The position numbers and the translations under genes are program-made. The notes beneath the pieces are model-generated. The model did not search any database. It was given only the letters and a program-made list of their open reading frames with translations, and was not told where the DNA came from. Shown in pieces: positions 17,859-27,883 of a DNA stretch of 64,000 bases (positions are counted from its first letter, which is position 1; the number at the start of each line of letters is the position of its first letter). This DNA comes from Candidatus Terasakiella magnetica (lineage in GTDB: Bacteria > Pseudomonadota > Alphaproteobacteria > Rhodospirillales > Terasakiellaceae): contig NZ_FLYE01000045.1 of assembly GCF_900093605.1 (NCBI RefSeq), positions 62,001 through 126,000 on the forward strand. The letters run 5' to 3'.

Positions 17859-19168
17859 GCATGAAACATGATAAACCTTTGGGCCGTGTGGCCTATGTAA
17901 ATGCGCGTGTGATTGATCCGGCAAGCAATCTGGATATCCACGGCGGTGTTTTATGTGAAGGTGAAACCATCACTGATATTGGCCCTGGTTATGCCAAAGC
18001 TGGTGGTCACTACGGTGAGGCTGAGGTTGTGGATTGTAAAGGGGCTTGTCTGGTCCCCGGTCTTGTGGATATGCGTGTGCAAATCCGCGAACCCGGTGAA
18101 GAACATAAAGGCACCTTGAAATCAGCTGGTGAAGCCGCTGCCCAAGGTGGCGTGACCTCACTGGTGAGCTTGCCTAATACAACGCCTGTAACCGATGATA
18201 TGAGCGTTGTTGAGTTTGTCGCACGTCGTGCGCGTTTGTTGGGGCTTAGTAAAGTCTATCCTTATGGGGCGATCACCAAGGGGCTTAAGGGTTCGGACAT
18301 GGCAGAAATGGGCATGCTCGCTGAGTCTGGTGCGGTGGCTTTTACCGATGGTATTCATGCGGTGGCGTCTGCAAAAGTTATGCGCAAGGCCCTGACCTAT
18401 GCGCGCAATTATGACCTTTTGCTCGTGCAACATGCTGAAGAACCCTCATTGGCTGAAGGCGGGTGCATGAATGCAGGGGACCTTGCCATTCGCATGGGCC
18501 TGCCGGGCATTCCAACGGTTGCAGAAACCATTATGGTGGCGCGCGATGTACGTTTGGCTGAAGATACGGGCGGGCGATTGCATTTTGCCCATATTTCAAC
18601 GGCGGAAAGTATTGATATTATTCGCCGTGCTAAAGAACGTGGTGTGCGCGTAACCTGTGATACCGCCCCGCCTTATTTCTCGCTTAATGAGCTGGCTGTT
18701 GGGGATTACCGAACGTTTGCAAAACTTTCACCGCCACTGCGCGGTGAAGAAGACCGCCAAGCCATCATTGAAGGGATCAAGGACGGCACTATTGATGTAA
18801 TAGCCTCTGACCATGCCCCTGAAGATGAAGATTCAAAACGTCTGCCTTTTGCACAGGCGGCCTTTGGTGGTGTGGGGCTTGAAACTCTACTTGCGATTAC
18901 GCTTGAGCTTTATCACAACAAACATATGAGTTTGCTTGAGTGCTTAAAGACTGTAACCTGTAATCCAGCCAAGATTGTTGGCTTGCCAGCGGGGCGTCTT
19001 GAAAAAGGTGCTGCGGCTGATTTTTGTATTTTTGATCCGGATCGTGGTTGGAAGATTGATGCAGACCAATTGGCCTCTAAATCTAAAAACTCACCGTTTG
19101 ACGGTCGTTTGGCCCAAGGGCGATGCTTGCGCACCGTCATTGATGGTCGCACCGTTTTTGAATTTTAA
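17855..19168 (+). CDS. pyrC: Dihydroorotase-like protein, HxH metal motif replaced
   Basis: This 437-residue amidohydrolase-fold protein follows pyrB with a 4-base overlap. Family blocks are present ([60 protein letters not shown]). However, the usual metal-binding His-x-His after Asp72 reads Arg74-Val-Gln76 ([10 protein letters not shown]). In Pseudomonas a non-catalytic PyrC' next to pyrB is needed for ATCase assembly, and this protein may play that role. Many alphaproteobacterial copies next to pyrB, as I recall them, show a similar change. If inactive, a second dihydroorotase must exist elsewhere. Confidence 0.88.
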   Translation: MSMKHDKPLGRVAYVNARVIDPASNLDIHGGVLCEGETITDIGPGYAKAGGHYGEAEVVDCKGACLVPGLVDMRVQIREPGEEHKGTLKSAGEAAAQGGVTSLVSLPNTTPVTDDMSVVEFVARRARLLGLSKVYPYGAITKGLKGSDMAEMGMLAESGAVAFTDGIHAVASAKVMRKALTYARNYDLLLVQHAEEPSLAEGGCMNAGDLAIRMGLPGIPTVAETIMVARDVRLAEDTGGRLHFAHISTAESIDIIRRAKERGVRVTCDTAPPYFSLNELAVGDYRTFAKLSPPLRGEEDRQAIIEGIKDGTIDVIASDHAPEDEDSKRLPFAQAAFGGVGLETLLAITLELYHNKHMSLLECLKTVTCNPAKIVGLPAGRLEKGAAADFCIFDPDRGWKIDADQLASKSKNSPFDGRLAQGRCLRTVIDGRTVFEF

Positions 19169-19183
19169 TAAAGGAGCTCTTTC

Positions 19184-19798
19184 GTGGGGACTTTACCCGT
19201 CATTGTGACGCATGAATGGCAGATGGCTGCCCTGTTTGGCTATCTCTTGGGCTCCATTCCCTTTGGTCTCTTATTGACCAAATTCTTTCAGGCGGGTGAT
19301 CTTCGCTCTATTGGCTCTGGTAATATTGGGGCAACGAATGTGTTGCGCACGGGGCGCAAAGGCTTAGCTGCGGCAACCTTACTGCTTGATGGTGGTAAAG
19401 GTGCGGTTGCTGTGTTGCTGGCAGGTTATTGGTATGCATCTGATGCTGCCATTGTTGCAGGCATGATGGCAGTGATTGGGCATAACTTCCCCATGTGGCT
19501 GCGTTTTCAAGGTGGCAAAGGGGTGGCAACCACCCTTGGTGTGTTGTTGGCCATGTCATGGCCTGCGGGTTTGGTGACATGTGCAACATGGCTTTTGGTG
19601 GCTGTTACGCTGCGTTATTCCTCCCTTGCAGCTTTGATCGCTTTTGCCGCATCACCGTTTTATATGTATTTCCTTGGCGATGAGCATCGTGCGGTTCTTG
19701 CAGCCTTGCTTTGCGGGCTTGGCTTTATTCGCCATCAGGAAAATATTGTACGCCTGCGCAACGGTGAAGAGCCCAAGATCGGTCAGAAAAAAGAATAG
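19184..19798 (+). CDS. plsY: Glycerol-3-phosphate acyltransferase PlsY
   Basis: PlsY transfers the acyl group from acyl-phosphate to glycerol-3-phosphate, starting phospholipid synthesis in the inner membrane. The 204-residue protein has several membrane helices and the three conserved loops: [14 protein letters not shown], the glycine-rich [21 protein letters not shown], and a late [17 protein letters not shown]. The GTG start at 19184 follows AAAGGAGCTCTTTC with ideal spacing. A strong terminator closes the gene. Confidence 0.95.
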   Translation: MGTLPVIVTHEWQMAALFGYLLGSIPFGLLLTKFFQAGDLRSIGSGNIGATNVLRTGRKGLAAATLLLDGGKGAVAVLLAGYWYASDAAIVAGMMAVIGHNFPMWLRFQGGKGVATTLGVLLAMSWPAGLVTCATWLLVAVTLRYSSLAALIAFAASPFYMYFLGDEHRAVLAALLCGLGFIRHQENIVRLRNGEEPKIGQKKE

Positions 19799-19823
19799 TT
19801 TCTGCCTCTTTGATTTATAGAAA

Positions 19824-19858
19824 TGCCCTGAGTGTTTACCGCTCAGGGCATTTTTTTT
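19824..19858 (+). terminator. Intrinsic terminator after plsY
   Basis: A perfect 9-base stem TGCCCTGAG/CTCAGGGCA (19824-19832 with 19842-19850) is followed by eight T residues. This ends the pyrB-pyrC-plsY transcript. Confidence 0.9.
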
Positions 19859-19925
19859 GAGGGCTTATAAATAAAGTCCCACAGCCATTCATAGCTTTCT
19901 TTGTTATTAAGGAAAGGATGGATGG

Positions 19926-21041
19926 ATGTCGCACACAATCTCACAAGAAGAACGCATTGCTTGGCTTCGATTAATCAGAAGCGAGAATGTCGGGCCAATT
20001 ACCTTTTACCGCTTGCTTGAGCAGTTTGGCTCAGCCCAAAAAGCTTTGGAGGCCATCCCCGATATGGCAAGTCGGGGTGGGCGCAAAAAAGCGATCAAGG
20101 TGTGCTCTAAAAGTGAAGCGGTGAAAGAGCTTGAAGAACTTGATGATATAGATGCCCAGTTGATTGTGCGTGATGAAGCCGCTTATCCACCCCTGTTGGC
20201 CCAAGTTGAAGATGCGCCCCCTGTTCTAAGCCTGCGCGGGCATGCTCATTTAATGACAAAAAAGTCCATTGCCATTGTGGGGGCGCGCAATGCTTCCATC
20301 AACGGCTGCAAGTTTGCCGCCCAACTGGCACGCGAGTTAGGCCAAGGCGGCTTGTTGGTGGTCTCAGGCTTGGCGCGCGGGGTGGATGGGGCAGCGCACG
20401 CAGCATCGCTTGAGACCGGAACGGTGGGGGTGCAAGGTGGCGGGGTTGATGTGATTTACCCCAAAGAGAACCACTCTTTATATAAGGAGATGATCCAGCG
20501 TGGTTGTGTAATCGCCGAGCCTAAAATCTCAACCCAGCCACAGGCGCGCCATTTCCCAAGGCGCAACCGGATTATCTCGGGCATGTGTCGCGCGATCATC
20601 GTTGTGGAAGCGTCCCCCAGATCAGGCTCGCTCATCTCTGCACGCATGGCGCTTGAGCAGGGAAGGGAGGTTTTTGCTGTTCCGGGGTCTCCTTTAGACC
20701 CCAGATCAAAAGGCACAAATGCGTTGATTCGCGATGGGGCCCATTTGGTGGAAAATGCGGAAAATATTTTTCAGGTGCTAAATTCCCTGCAAAACCTGCC
20801 TCTTCAGGAAAGGAAAACTCAATATTATCAAGAAGGTATGGTATCACCACCCGGGGAGGATGAATTAGTCGATGCACGAACAATAATTACAAAAAGTTTG
20901 TCTGTAACCGCAGTTTGTGTTGACGAAATCATCCGTCAATGCCAAATCTCTGCTTCTGTTGTGCAAACCGTTCTGTTGGAATTGGAACTTGCCGGGCAAT
21001 TGGAACGTCATCCCGGAAATAAGGTTTCTCTAATCATTTGA
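19926..21041 (+). CDS. dprA: DNA-processing protein DprA
   Basis: DprA binds incoming single-stranded DNA during natural transformation and loads RecA. The 371-residue protein has an N-terminal helical region (ERIAWLRLIRSENVGPITFYRLLEQFG), the Rossmann-like core with VGARNASINGCKFA, VVSGLARGVDGAAHAASL, and PRRNRIISGMCRAIIVVEA, and a C-terminal winged-helix-like region. Length and domain order are normal. The start follows a purine-rich AGGAAAGGATGG. It is followed by topA in the same direction, a frequent pairing. Confidence 0.93.
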   Translation: MSHTISQEERIAWLRLIRSENVGPITFYRLLEQFGSAQKALEAIPDMASRGGRKKAIKVCSKSEAVKELEELDDIDAQLIVRDEAAYPPLLAQVEDAPPVLSLRGHAHLMTKKSIAIVGARNASINGCKFAAQLARELGQGGLLVVSGLARGVDGAAHAASLETGTVGVQGGGVDVIYPKENHSLYKEMIQRGCVIAEPKISTQPQARHFPRRNRIISGMCRAIIVVEASPRSGSLISARMALEQGREVFAVPGSPLDPRSKGTNALIRDGAHLVENAENIFQVLNSLQNLPLQERKTQYYQEGMVSPPGEDELVDARTIITKSLSVTAVCVDEIIRQCQISASVVQTVLLELELAGQLERHPGNKVSLII

Positions 21042-21096
21042 ATGGCTTATGTGCAGCGTTTGGAATAGTGAAACAGTTGTTAGAAGATATAAGCTT

Positions 21097-23727
21097 ATGA
21101 ACGTTGTTGTCGTCGAATCGCCAGCAAAGGCGAAAACGATCAATAAATATTTAGGTAAAGACTACATTGTCCTTGCCTCTTATGGCCATATCCGTGATTT
21201 ACCGGCTAAAGACGGTTCGGTGCGCCCTGATGACGATTTTTCCATGGATTGGGAGATGGACGCGCGTTCCAAGAAACAGTTCAAAGAAATTACAGACGCC
21301 ATGAAGGGCGCTGATAAACTGTTTCTCGCGACTGACCCGGATCGTGAAGGTGAAGCCATCTCATGGCACGTTCAGGAAGTTTTAGAGAAAAAGCGCCTGC
21401 TTAAAGGTGTTGATGTTAAGCGCATCGTTTTTCATGAAATTACAAAACAGGCTGTTTTAGATGCGGTGGCTGCACCGCGTGAAGTTAATCAGGAACTGGT
21501 CGAAGCCTATCTTGCGCGCCGTGCGCTGGATTATCTTGTGGGCTTTAACCTGTCGCCTGTACTGTGGCGCAAGTTGCCCGGTTCACGCTCAGCCGGGCGT
21601 GTACAATCGGTGGCCCTGCGACTGATCTGTGAGCGCGAAGCTGAAATTGAAGCGTTCAACCCTGTTGAATATTGGAGTGTGGCGGCGAAATTCACCACCC
21701 CAAAGAAAAAAGCACTGGCAGCAAACCTCACGCACCTTAATGGGGATAAGCTGAATAAATTCTCCCTTGGCAATGAAGCTGCAGCCACTGGCGCAGTTTC
21801 AACGGTTGAGGCTGGTGACTATACGGTTGGTAATGTTGAGCGTAAAAAAACGCGTCGCAACCCAGCCCCACCCTTTACAACATCGACCCTGCAACAAGAA
21901 GCCTCACGTAAATTGGGCTTTGGTGCAAAACGCACCATGCAGGTCGCGCAAAAGCTTTATGAAGGGATCAACCTTGGCGGGGAAACCGTCGGTCTGATCA
22001 CCTATATGCGTACCGATGCGGTGACCCTGTCAAACGAGGCGATTTTTTCAGCGCGTGATTTGATTGGTGAGCAATATGGTAAACGATACGTTCCAGAAGC
22101 GCCGCGCACCTATAAGACCAAAGCCAAGAATGCCCAAGAGGCCCACGAAGCCATCCGCCCAACAGGCGTGGCGCGTCGCCCTGAAGCCATGGCAAAATAT
22201 TTGGATGCAGATCAGCTTAAGCTTTACACCCTGATCTGGAAACGTACCGTTGCCTGTCAAATGGCAAGTGCAGAGCTCGACCAAGTTGGTGTGGTCATCC
22301 AAAGTCAGGATAAAAACACATGGCTGCGTGCCAGTGGCTCGGTTATTACCTTTGATGGTTTCTTGACGCTCTATCAAGAAGGTACAGACGATAAGGAAGA
22401 TGACGATAAAGGCGATAAGCTGTTGCCTGATGTGCAAACAGGCGATGTGTTAAACCTTGGTCCGGTCACAGCAGATCAGCACTTTACTCAACCGCCACCA
22501 CGTTATTCAGAAGCCTCGCTTGTGAAAAGCATGGAAGAGCTGGGCATTGGACGTCCATCCACATACGCCAGTATCATTTCTGTGTTGCAAGATCGTGATT
22601 ATGTGCGTCTGGACAAGAAACGCTTTATCCCAGAAGACCGTGGTCGTTTGGTGACAGCCTTTTTGGCGAACTTCTTTAACCGTTATGTGCAGTATGACTT
22701 TACCGCCAACCTTGAAGACCAGCTCGATGGTATTTCCAATGGCGATCAGGATTGGCAGAAAGTCTTGCGTGAATTCTGGGCCGCCTTTAGTGGCGCCATT
22801 GATGACACAAAAGAGCTGCGCGTGCGCGACGTTTTGGATGCGCTGGATAAAGATTTGGCAGAACATTTCTTTACCGAGCGTGAAGATGGCAAAGACCCGC
22901 GCGTCTGCCCTACCTGTGGGGAAGGTCGCTTAAGTCTGAAATTGGGTAAGTTTGGTGCCTTTATTGGCTGTTCTAACTATCCTGATTGTCGCTATACCCG
23001 CCCGTTAATCCAAGGTGAGGATGGCGATGAATCCATGCCGGACCTTGAAAGCGGACCAAAAGAGCTTGGGAGAGATCCGGAAACAGGTGAAATGGTCACC
23101 ATGCGCCGTGGCCCTTATGGGGTTTATGTGCAGATCGGTGATATCGATCCTGAAGATAAGAAGAAAAAGCCAAAGCGTGCCTCTTTAACAGGTGATATGA
23201 AGCCTGCTGATATGGACCTTGAAAAAGCACTGAAGCTTTTATCTTTGCCGCGCAATGTGGGCATCTTCCCGGATACCGGGGAAATGATCAAAGCCGGTAT
23301 TGGTCGTTTTGGCCCTTATGTTTCTTTGGGGAAAACCTTTGTTTCCATTAAGGAAGACAGTCCTTACACCATTGGTGAAAACCGCGCCATTGCTCTGATC
23401 CATGAGAAAATGGAAAAGACCCAGATGGTGGTTTTGGGCAAACACCCTGATGAGAAAAAAGACATTATCTTGCAAAACGGTCGTTGGGGACCATTTGTAA
23501 AAGTAGGCCGCATCAATGCGCGTTTGCCAAAAGACATGGACCGCGAAGACATGACTTTGGAAATTGCCATTGAGATGTTGAACAAGAAGGGCGCTGGCAA
23601 AAAGAAAAAGGCAGCACCAAAGAAGAAAGCTGCGGCGAAGAAAACCACGGCTAAAAAAGCCCCAGCTAAGAAAAAAGCGCCTGCAAAGAAGAAAGCTCCT
23701 GCCAAGAAAAAGGCTGCGAGCGAGTAA
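21097..23727 (+). CDS. topA: DNA topoisomerase I TopA
   Basis: Type IA topoisomerase that relaxes negative supercoils. The 876-residue protein starts with the TOPRIM opening VVVESPAKAKTINKYLG and has FLATDPDREGEAISWH. The active-site Tyr is in LITYMRTDAVTLS. A zinc finger follows at CPTCGEG...GCSNYPDCRY, then two further TopA repeat domains (FGPYVSLGKTF, RWGPFVKVGR). The last 40 residues are a lysine/alanine-rich tail of AKKK-type repeats, likely DNA binding. ATG at 21097 is chosen because the protein aligns from VVVESPAKAK; an upstream in-frame start adds 16 unrelated residues. Confidence 0.96.
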   Translation: MNVVVVESPAKAKTINKYLGKDYIVLASYGHIRDLPAKDGSVRPDDDFSMDWEMDARSKKQFKEITDAMKGADKLFLATDPDREGEAISWHVQEVLEKKRLLKGVDVKRIVFHEITKQAVLDAVAAPREVNQELVEAYLARRALDYLVGFNLSPVLWRKLPGSRSAGRVQSVALRLICEREAEIEAFNPVEYWSVAAKFTTPKKKALAANLTHLNGDKLNKFSLGNEAAATGAVSTVEAGDYTVGNVERKKTRRNPAPPFTTSTLQQEASRKLGFGAKRTMQVAQKLYEGINLGGETVGLITYMRTDAVTLSNEAIFSARDLIGEQYGKRYVPEAPRTYKTKAKNAQEAHEAIRPTGVARRPEAMAKYLDADQLKLYTLIWKRTVACQMASAELDQVGVVIQSQDKNTWLRASGSVITFDGFLTLYQEGTDDKEDDDKGDKLLPDVQTGDVLNLGPVTADQHFTQPPPRYSEASLVKSMEELGIGRPSTYASIISVLQDRDYVRLDKKRFIPEDRGRLVTAFLANFFNRYVQYDFTANLEDQLDGISNGDQDWQKVLREFWAAFSGAIDDTKELRVRDVLDALDKDLAEHFFTEREDGKDPRVCPTCGEGRLSLKLGKFGAFIGCSNYPDCRYTRPLIQGEDGDESMPDLESGPKELGRDPETGEMVTMRRGPYGVYVQIGDIDPEDKKKKPKRASLTGDMKPADMDLEKALKLLSLPRNVGIFPDTGEMIKAGIGRFGPYVSLGKTFVSIKEDSPYTIGENRAIALIHEKMEKTQMVVLGKHPDEKKDIILQNGRWGPFVKVGRINARLPKDMDREDMTLEIAIEMLNKKGAGKKKKAAPKKKAAAKKTTAKKAPAKKKAPAKKKAPAKKKAASE

Positions 23728-23781
23728 GTAAATAAAACCATCATCGTGCTTATATTGCGCGATGATGGAAACTTAGCTTAT

Positions 23782-23849
23782 CGTCATTCTGGCGCAGGCC
23801 AGAATCCAGTTTGCGCGAAAATATGGACTTTGGCTTGTGCCAGAGTGAC
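23782..23849. repeat. Imperfect palindromic repeat between topA and rnr
   Basis: GTCATTCTGGCGCAGGCCAG (from 23783) and a mirror copy ending GCCAGAGTGAC at 23848 form an imperfect inverted repeat of about 25-base arms around a short centre; mismatches are mostly transitions. It resembles the dispersed repeats found in many proteobacterial intergenic regions. It lies in the leader of rnr and is open in the rnr frame, so an automatic call might extend the protein through it. Confidence 0.65.
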
Positions 23850-23877
23850 AGTTAGCAAACAGAGCAAAGATAAAATT

Positions 23878-26136
23878 GTGACAGATCAAACCCGCAAGCC
23901 CATTCCGTTTCCGACCAAGGCGCAGATTCTTGAGTTTATCAATGAATCGCCCGGTTCTGTTGGCAAGCGAGAAATCGCCCGTGCCTTTGCCTTGCGCGGT
24001 CCTGCAAAAATCCAACTCAAAAAAGTGCTTAAAGAGCTGGAGCGCGATGGCAAGTTGGGCCGTGGTGGCAAGCGACGCTTTGCAACACCAGGCTCCATGC
24101 CGGATGTGGCGGTGCTGGAAATTATTGGTATTGATGAAGATGGCGAGCTTTTAGCCAAGCCGCTGAGCTGGCAAGGAGACGATAAGCCGCCCAAGGTTTA
24201 TGTTTCCCAATCAGGCGGGCGCACGGCCTATGGTTTGCGCGATCGTGTGCTTTGTCGCATGCATAAACTGTCTGCAAAAGAATATGAAGCCCAAGTCATT
24301 CGCCAAATCTCAGAAGCGCCCTCGCGTATTTTAGGGGTTTATCAGGCGGGTGGTGATGGCGGTGGGCGATTGGTGCCAACCGATCGTCGGGCAAAATCTG
24401 AAATGATTATTGCGCCTGAAAACGCAATGGAAGCTGAAAGTGGTGAGCTGGTTTTATGTGAGCCTTTGCCCGGTCGGGTCTTTGGCCTGAAACCTGCCAA
24501 GGTGGTGGAACGTTTGGGCGATACCGATCAGCCCAAGGCTGTCTCCCTTGTCTGTATCCACGCCCATGATATCCCGACAGAATTTACCAAAGAAGCGGTT
24601 GAGCAGGCGGAAACAGCCCAAGCTGTACCTTTGGGCAAACGTGTGGATTTGCGCGATGTTCCCTTGGTGACTATTGATGGGGCCGATGCGCGCGATTATG
24701 ACGATGCGGTTTTTGCAGAACCTGATACAGACCCGAAAAATGAAGGCGGCTGGCATATTATTGTGGCCATTGCCGATGTGTCCCATTATGTGCGCACGGG
24801 TGATGATCTGGATCGCTGTGCTTATGAGCGGGGCAATTCGGTCTATTTTCCAGACCGTGTAGTACCCATGTTGCCTGAAGCCCTTTCTAATGGTTGGTGC
24901 TCGCTTGTGCCCCATGAAGACCGTGGTTGTGTGGCGGTTCATATGTGGATTGATGCAGATGGGCATTTGTTGCGCCATAAATTTGTGCGCGCTCTCATGC
25001 GATCCCATGCGCGATTAACTTACGAGCAGGCTCAAGAAGCGCGTGACGGGCAGTTAGATGATGTGACAGAACATATCGTGGAAACTGTCATTAACCCGCT
25101 TTATGGGGCTTATGAAAGCTTTCAACGCTATCGAGCAGAGCGCAATGTGCTGGAGCTGGATGTGCCGGAACGCAAAATGGCCTTTAACGAGGAAGGCAAG
25201 GTTGCCTCAATCGATAAACGCCAACGTCTGGATAGCCACAAGCTGATCGAAGAGTTTATGATCACGGCTAATGTGGCGGCGGCTGAAGCGTTAGAGCATA
25301 AACGCCAGCCTTGTATGTATCGCGTGCATGATGCGCCGGGCCTTGAAAAGATGGAAGCCTTGCGCCAGTTCTTGGGCTCATTGGATATCAAGATTGCAAA
25401 GGGGCAGCAGCCTAACCCGAAAATCTTTAACCGGATTTTAGGGCAGGTGCGCGAAACCGACCAAAACCATATGGTCAATATGGTCGTGCTGCGCTCCCAG
25501 TCTCAGGCGGAATATAACCCTGAAAATATCGGTCACTTTGGCTTGTCGCTAAACCGTTATGCTCATTTCACATCACCGATTAGACGTTATTCCGACCTGT
25601 TGGTCCATCGCGCGCTTATTCGCGGCTATGGCCTTGGTGAAGGCGGGCTCACAGAAGACGCTAAAGACTTTAGCGATATGGGTGAACATCTTTCAAAGAC
25701 TGAGCGCCGCGCAGCCGGAGCAGAGCGCGATGCGATGGATCGCTATACCACCTTGTTTTTAGCTGATCGTGTCGGGGCCAGTTTTGGCGCACGGGTAAAT
25801 GGGGTGACCCGTTTTGGCCTGTTCGTCACGCTGGATGAAACAGGTGCAGACGGTCTGGTGCCCATCCGGTCTTTACCGCAAGATTATTATGATCATGATG
25901 AACAGCTCCATACCTTGGTGGGCAAGCGCAGTGGCTTTACCTTCCGCCTTGGGCAGATCGTTGAAGTCAAACTGATGGAAGCTGATACGGTCACAGGCGG
26001 GATGGTGTTTAACATCGTTCTTAGCCCTGAAGATGTGGCAAAGGCTGCCAAGGCGGGCGGTGGCGGGCGACGTCCCAAGAAAGGTCATCGCAAAGGCTTT
26101 AAAAAATCATCAAACAGCAGGCGTCGTAGTAGGTGA
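23878..26136 (+). CDS. rnr: Ribonuclease R
   Basis: RNase R is a processive 3'-5' exoribonuclease that degrades structured RNA. The protein has an N-terminal winged-helix domain (AQILEFINESPGSVGKREIARAF), cold-shock domains, the RNB catalytic core (TIDGADARDYDDAVFAE with its Asp cluster; HFTSPIRRYSDLLVHR), an S1 domain near the C-terminus (GARVNGVTRFGLFVTLDETGADGL), and a basic tail. I start at GTG 23878 because the frame upstream runs through the palindromic repeat and looks non-coding. It is about 752 residues from this start. Confidence 0.93.
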   Translation: MTDQTRKPIPFPTKAQILEFINESPGSVGKREIARAFALRGPAKIQLKKVLKELERDGKLGRGGKRRFATPGSMPDVAVLEIIGIDEDGELLAKPLSWQGDDKPPKVYVSQSGGRTAYGLRDRVLCRMHKLSAKEYEAQVIRQISEAPSRILGVYQAGGDGGGRLVPTDRRAKSEMIIAPENAMEAESGELVLCEPLPGRVFGLKPAKVVERLGDTDQPKAVSLVCIHAHDIPTEFTKEAVEQAETAQAVPLGKRVDLRDVPLVTIDGADARDYDDAVFAEPDTDPKNEGGWHIIVAIADVSHYVRTGDDLDRCAYERGNSVYFPDRVVPMLPEALSNGWCSLVPHEDRGCVAVHMWIDADGHLLRHKFVRALMRSHARLTYEQAQEARDGQLDDVTEHIVETVINPLYGAYESFQRYRAERNVLELDVPERKMAFNEEGKVASIDKRQRLDSHKLIEEFMITANVAAAEALEHKRQPCMYRVHDAPGLEKMEALRQFLGSLDIKIAKGQQPNPKIFNRILGQVRETDQNHMVNMVVLRSQSQAEYNPENIGHFGLSLNRYAHFTSPIRRYSDLLVHRALIRGYGLGEGGLTEDAKDFSDMGEHLSKTERRAAGAERDAMDRYTTLFLADRVGASFGARVNGVTRFGLFVTLDETGADGLVPIRSLPQDYYDHDEQLHTLVGKRSGFTFRLGQIVEVKLMEADTVTGGMVFNIVLSPEDVAKAAKAGGGGRRPKKGHRKGFKKSSNSRRRSR

Positions 26137-26143
26137 ATAAGGC

Positions 26144-26168
26144 GCGAGCTGTTTTGACTCGCAGTTTT
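26144..26168 (+). terminator. Weak hairpin after rnr
   Basis: GCGAG (26144-26148) pairs with CTCGC (26158-26162), followed by AGTTTTATT. This short stem may be a weak terminator between rnr and the S41 protease gene. Confidence 0.4.
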
Positions 26169-26187
26169 ATTAATAATTTGTCATGAT

Positions 26188-27771
26188 ATGGCGATGAAAC
26201 GCGCACATACATCCATCATATTCCTCTTTGCAGGGCTTTTGGCGCTGGGGGGATGTGTGACACCACAAACACCTTTAAAGCAGGCTGTGCTGGATAAGGC
26301 TGCCGATGAAATGCGCCTGTCTTTACCCCAAGACGAAGTATCTGGTGTTCTGGCATCGGGCTTTTACAGTATTTCTGAGCGTGCCTTAAGTGATGTTGAT
26401 GTGCGCTCGCTTGGTCTTGAAGGTATGCGCGGCCTTGCTACCATTGATCCTGAAATTGGTATTGAAGAAAAAGACGGTGTGATTGAGGTGCGCTATGGCG
26501 ATGAATTTGTCAAAGCCGTTGTGGAACCTTTGGCACATGATAGTGAAAGCTGGTCTGATGCGGTTTATGAGGTGGTGCAGGCCTTGTGGGTCCATTCCCC
26601 TGATTTAGCCGCAACAAATGCCGAGCGCATCTATGAGGCGGTTTTTGATGCGTCTTTATCCAACCTCGATATCTTCTCGCGCTATGCCGGAAAGAATGAG
26701 GCTGAAGGCCATCGTGATCGCCGTGAAGGATTTGGCGGTTTGGGTATGACCATCAAGAAAATTGATGAGCGTTTTATGGTCAGTCGCGTTGCTCATGACG
26801 GTCCTGCGTTTAAGGCGGGCGTTAAAAAAGGCGATATCATCATCCGTGTGAATGACATCCCTGTGGTCGCGAAGGGGTATTTGGAGGTTTCTGCCTTGTT
26901 GCGGGGAAAAATCCAGACCGAAGTGACTTTGCAGATTGAACGCCCTGATACAGGGGTTGTGCAAAAGCTTTTCGTCTGGCGCGAACTGGTGATCCCACAA
27001 ACGGTGTGGAGCAGCTTTGAAGACGGGATTATGAATATCCGGCTGTCCGGTTTTAATGAACGCACCTTGGGCAACCTTTCACAAGATGTTCAGGATTATG
27101 CCCTGATGCATGGGCAGCGCTTTAAAGGGATTGTGCTTGATCTGCGCAACAACCCCGGTGGGTTGCTTAAACGCGCCGTACAGGTGGCTGATTTATTTGT
27201 CGCAGGTGGTCGTATAATTTCCACCCAAGGACGCCATCCTGATAGTTTTGAGACTTATGAGGCTGATAATCTTGATGTGTCCCAAGGGCGACCCATTGTG
27301 GTGTTGCTCAATGGTAAAAGTGCCTCAGCCTCTGAAATTGTGGCTGCTGCCCTTCAAGACCGTGCCCGTGCGGTGGTGGTGGGGAGCTCGTCTTATGGCA
27401 AAGGCACAGTGCAGTCCGTGCAGCGCCTGCCCAATGATGGGGAAATCACCGTGACATGGTCGCGCCTTATAGCCCCAAGCGGGTATGCCTTTCATGGATT
27501 AGGCGTGCGCCCCTCAGTTTGCACCAGTGGTATTGATGGAAATAAGGCGCGTGGACCGGCCTTATGGGAAGTTGATGGCAAGGATTTGCGCAAGAACTGG
27601 CAAACCGTTGGGATTGAAGACCGCAAAGGGCGTAAAATTTTGCGCCAATCTTGTGCACCTGATCGTCGAAAGAAAAGAATCGATAGTGAAATTGCCCGCA
27701 ATATCATCCTTGATCCCGGTCTGTATCAACGATTTATGGGCTTTACGACCATCGCAACAGTGGCGCAATAG
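26188..27771 (+). CDS. S41-family C-terminal processing peptidase, lipoprotein
   Basis: This 527-residue envelope serine protease starts with a lipoprotein signal (FLFAGLLALGGC, lipobox LGGC). An N-terminal extension is followed by a PDZ domain (GGLGMTIKKI...GPAFKAGVKKGDIIIRVND) and the S41 core: GIVLDLRNNPGGLLKRAVQVADLF, and the catalytic Ser/Lys dyad in LNGKSASASEIVAAALQD and GSSSYGKGTVQ. Such CtpA-like enzymes cleave periplasmic proteins from the C-terminus. It is longer than average because of a C-terminal region with two Cys. Its partner is unknown. Confidence 0.9.
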   Translation: MAMKRAHTSIIFLFAGLLALGGCVTPQTPLKQAVLDKAADEMRLSLPQDEVSGVLASGFYSISERALSDVDVRSLGLEGMRGLATIDPEIGIEEKDGVIEVRYGDEFVKAVVEPLAHDSESWSDAVYEVVQALWVHSPDLAATNAERIYEAVFDASLSNLDIFSRYAGKNEAEGHRDRREGFGGLGMTIKKIDERFMVSRVAHDGPAFKAGVKKGDIIIRVNDIPVVAKGYLEVSALLRGKIQTEVTLQIERPDTGVVQKLFVWRELVIPQTVWSSFEDGIMNIRLSGFNERTLGNLSQDVQDYALMHGQRFKGIVLDLRNNPGGLLKRAVQVADLFVAGGRIISTQGRHPDSFETYEADNLDVSQGRPIVVLLNGKSASASEIVAAALQDRARAVVVGSSSYGKGTVQSVQRLPNDGEITVTWSRLIAPSGYAFHGLGVRPSVCTSGIDGNKARGPALWEVDGKDLRKNWQTVGIEDRKGRKILRQSCAPDRRKKRIDSEIARNIILDPGLYQRFMGFTTIATVAQ

Positions 27772-27812
27772 GGGAAGTTTGAACAGATTGTAACAAAATC
27801 GTAGAAACGTGC

Positions 27813-27840
27813 TTGACATGGGCAAAAATGCCTGTATTGT
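27813..27840 (+). promoter_or_regulatory. Sigma-70-type promoter of rpmG
   Basis: TTGACA at 27813-27818 and TATTGT at 27835-27840, separated by 16 bases, stand about 45 bases ahead of the rpmG start. A consensus -35 box fits strong expression of a ribosomal protein gene. Confidence 0.75.
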
Positions 27841-27883
27841 CCGGCCCTCACAGACGCAATTTTTTGCTACAGGATTAAGTAAG

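Noticed and set aside
23746-23877. 44-residue N-terminal extension of RNase R
   Set aside because: It translates a palindromic repeat and lacks family similarity; a GTG start after the repeat is more plausible.
24454-25008. Minus-strand frame inside rnr (184 codons)
   Set aside because: Antisense to the catalytic core of RNase R, with no start signal or recognisable domain.
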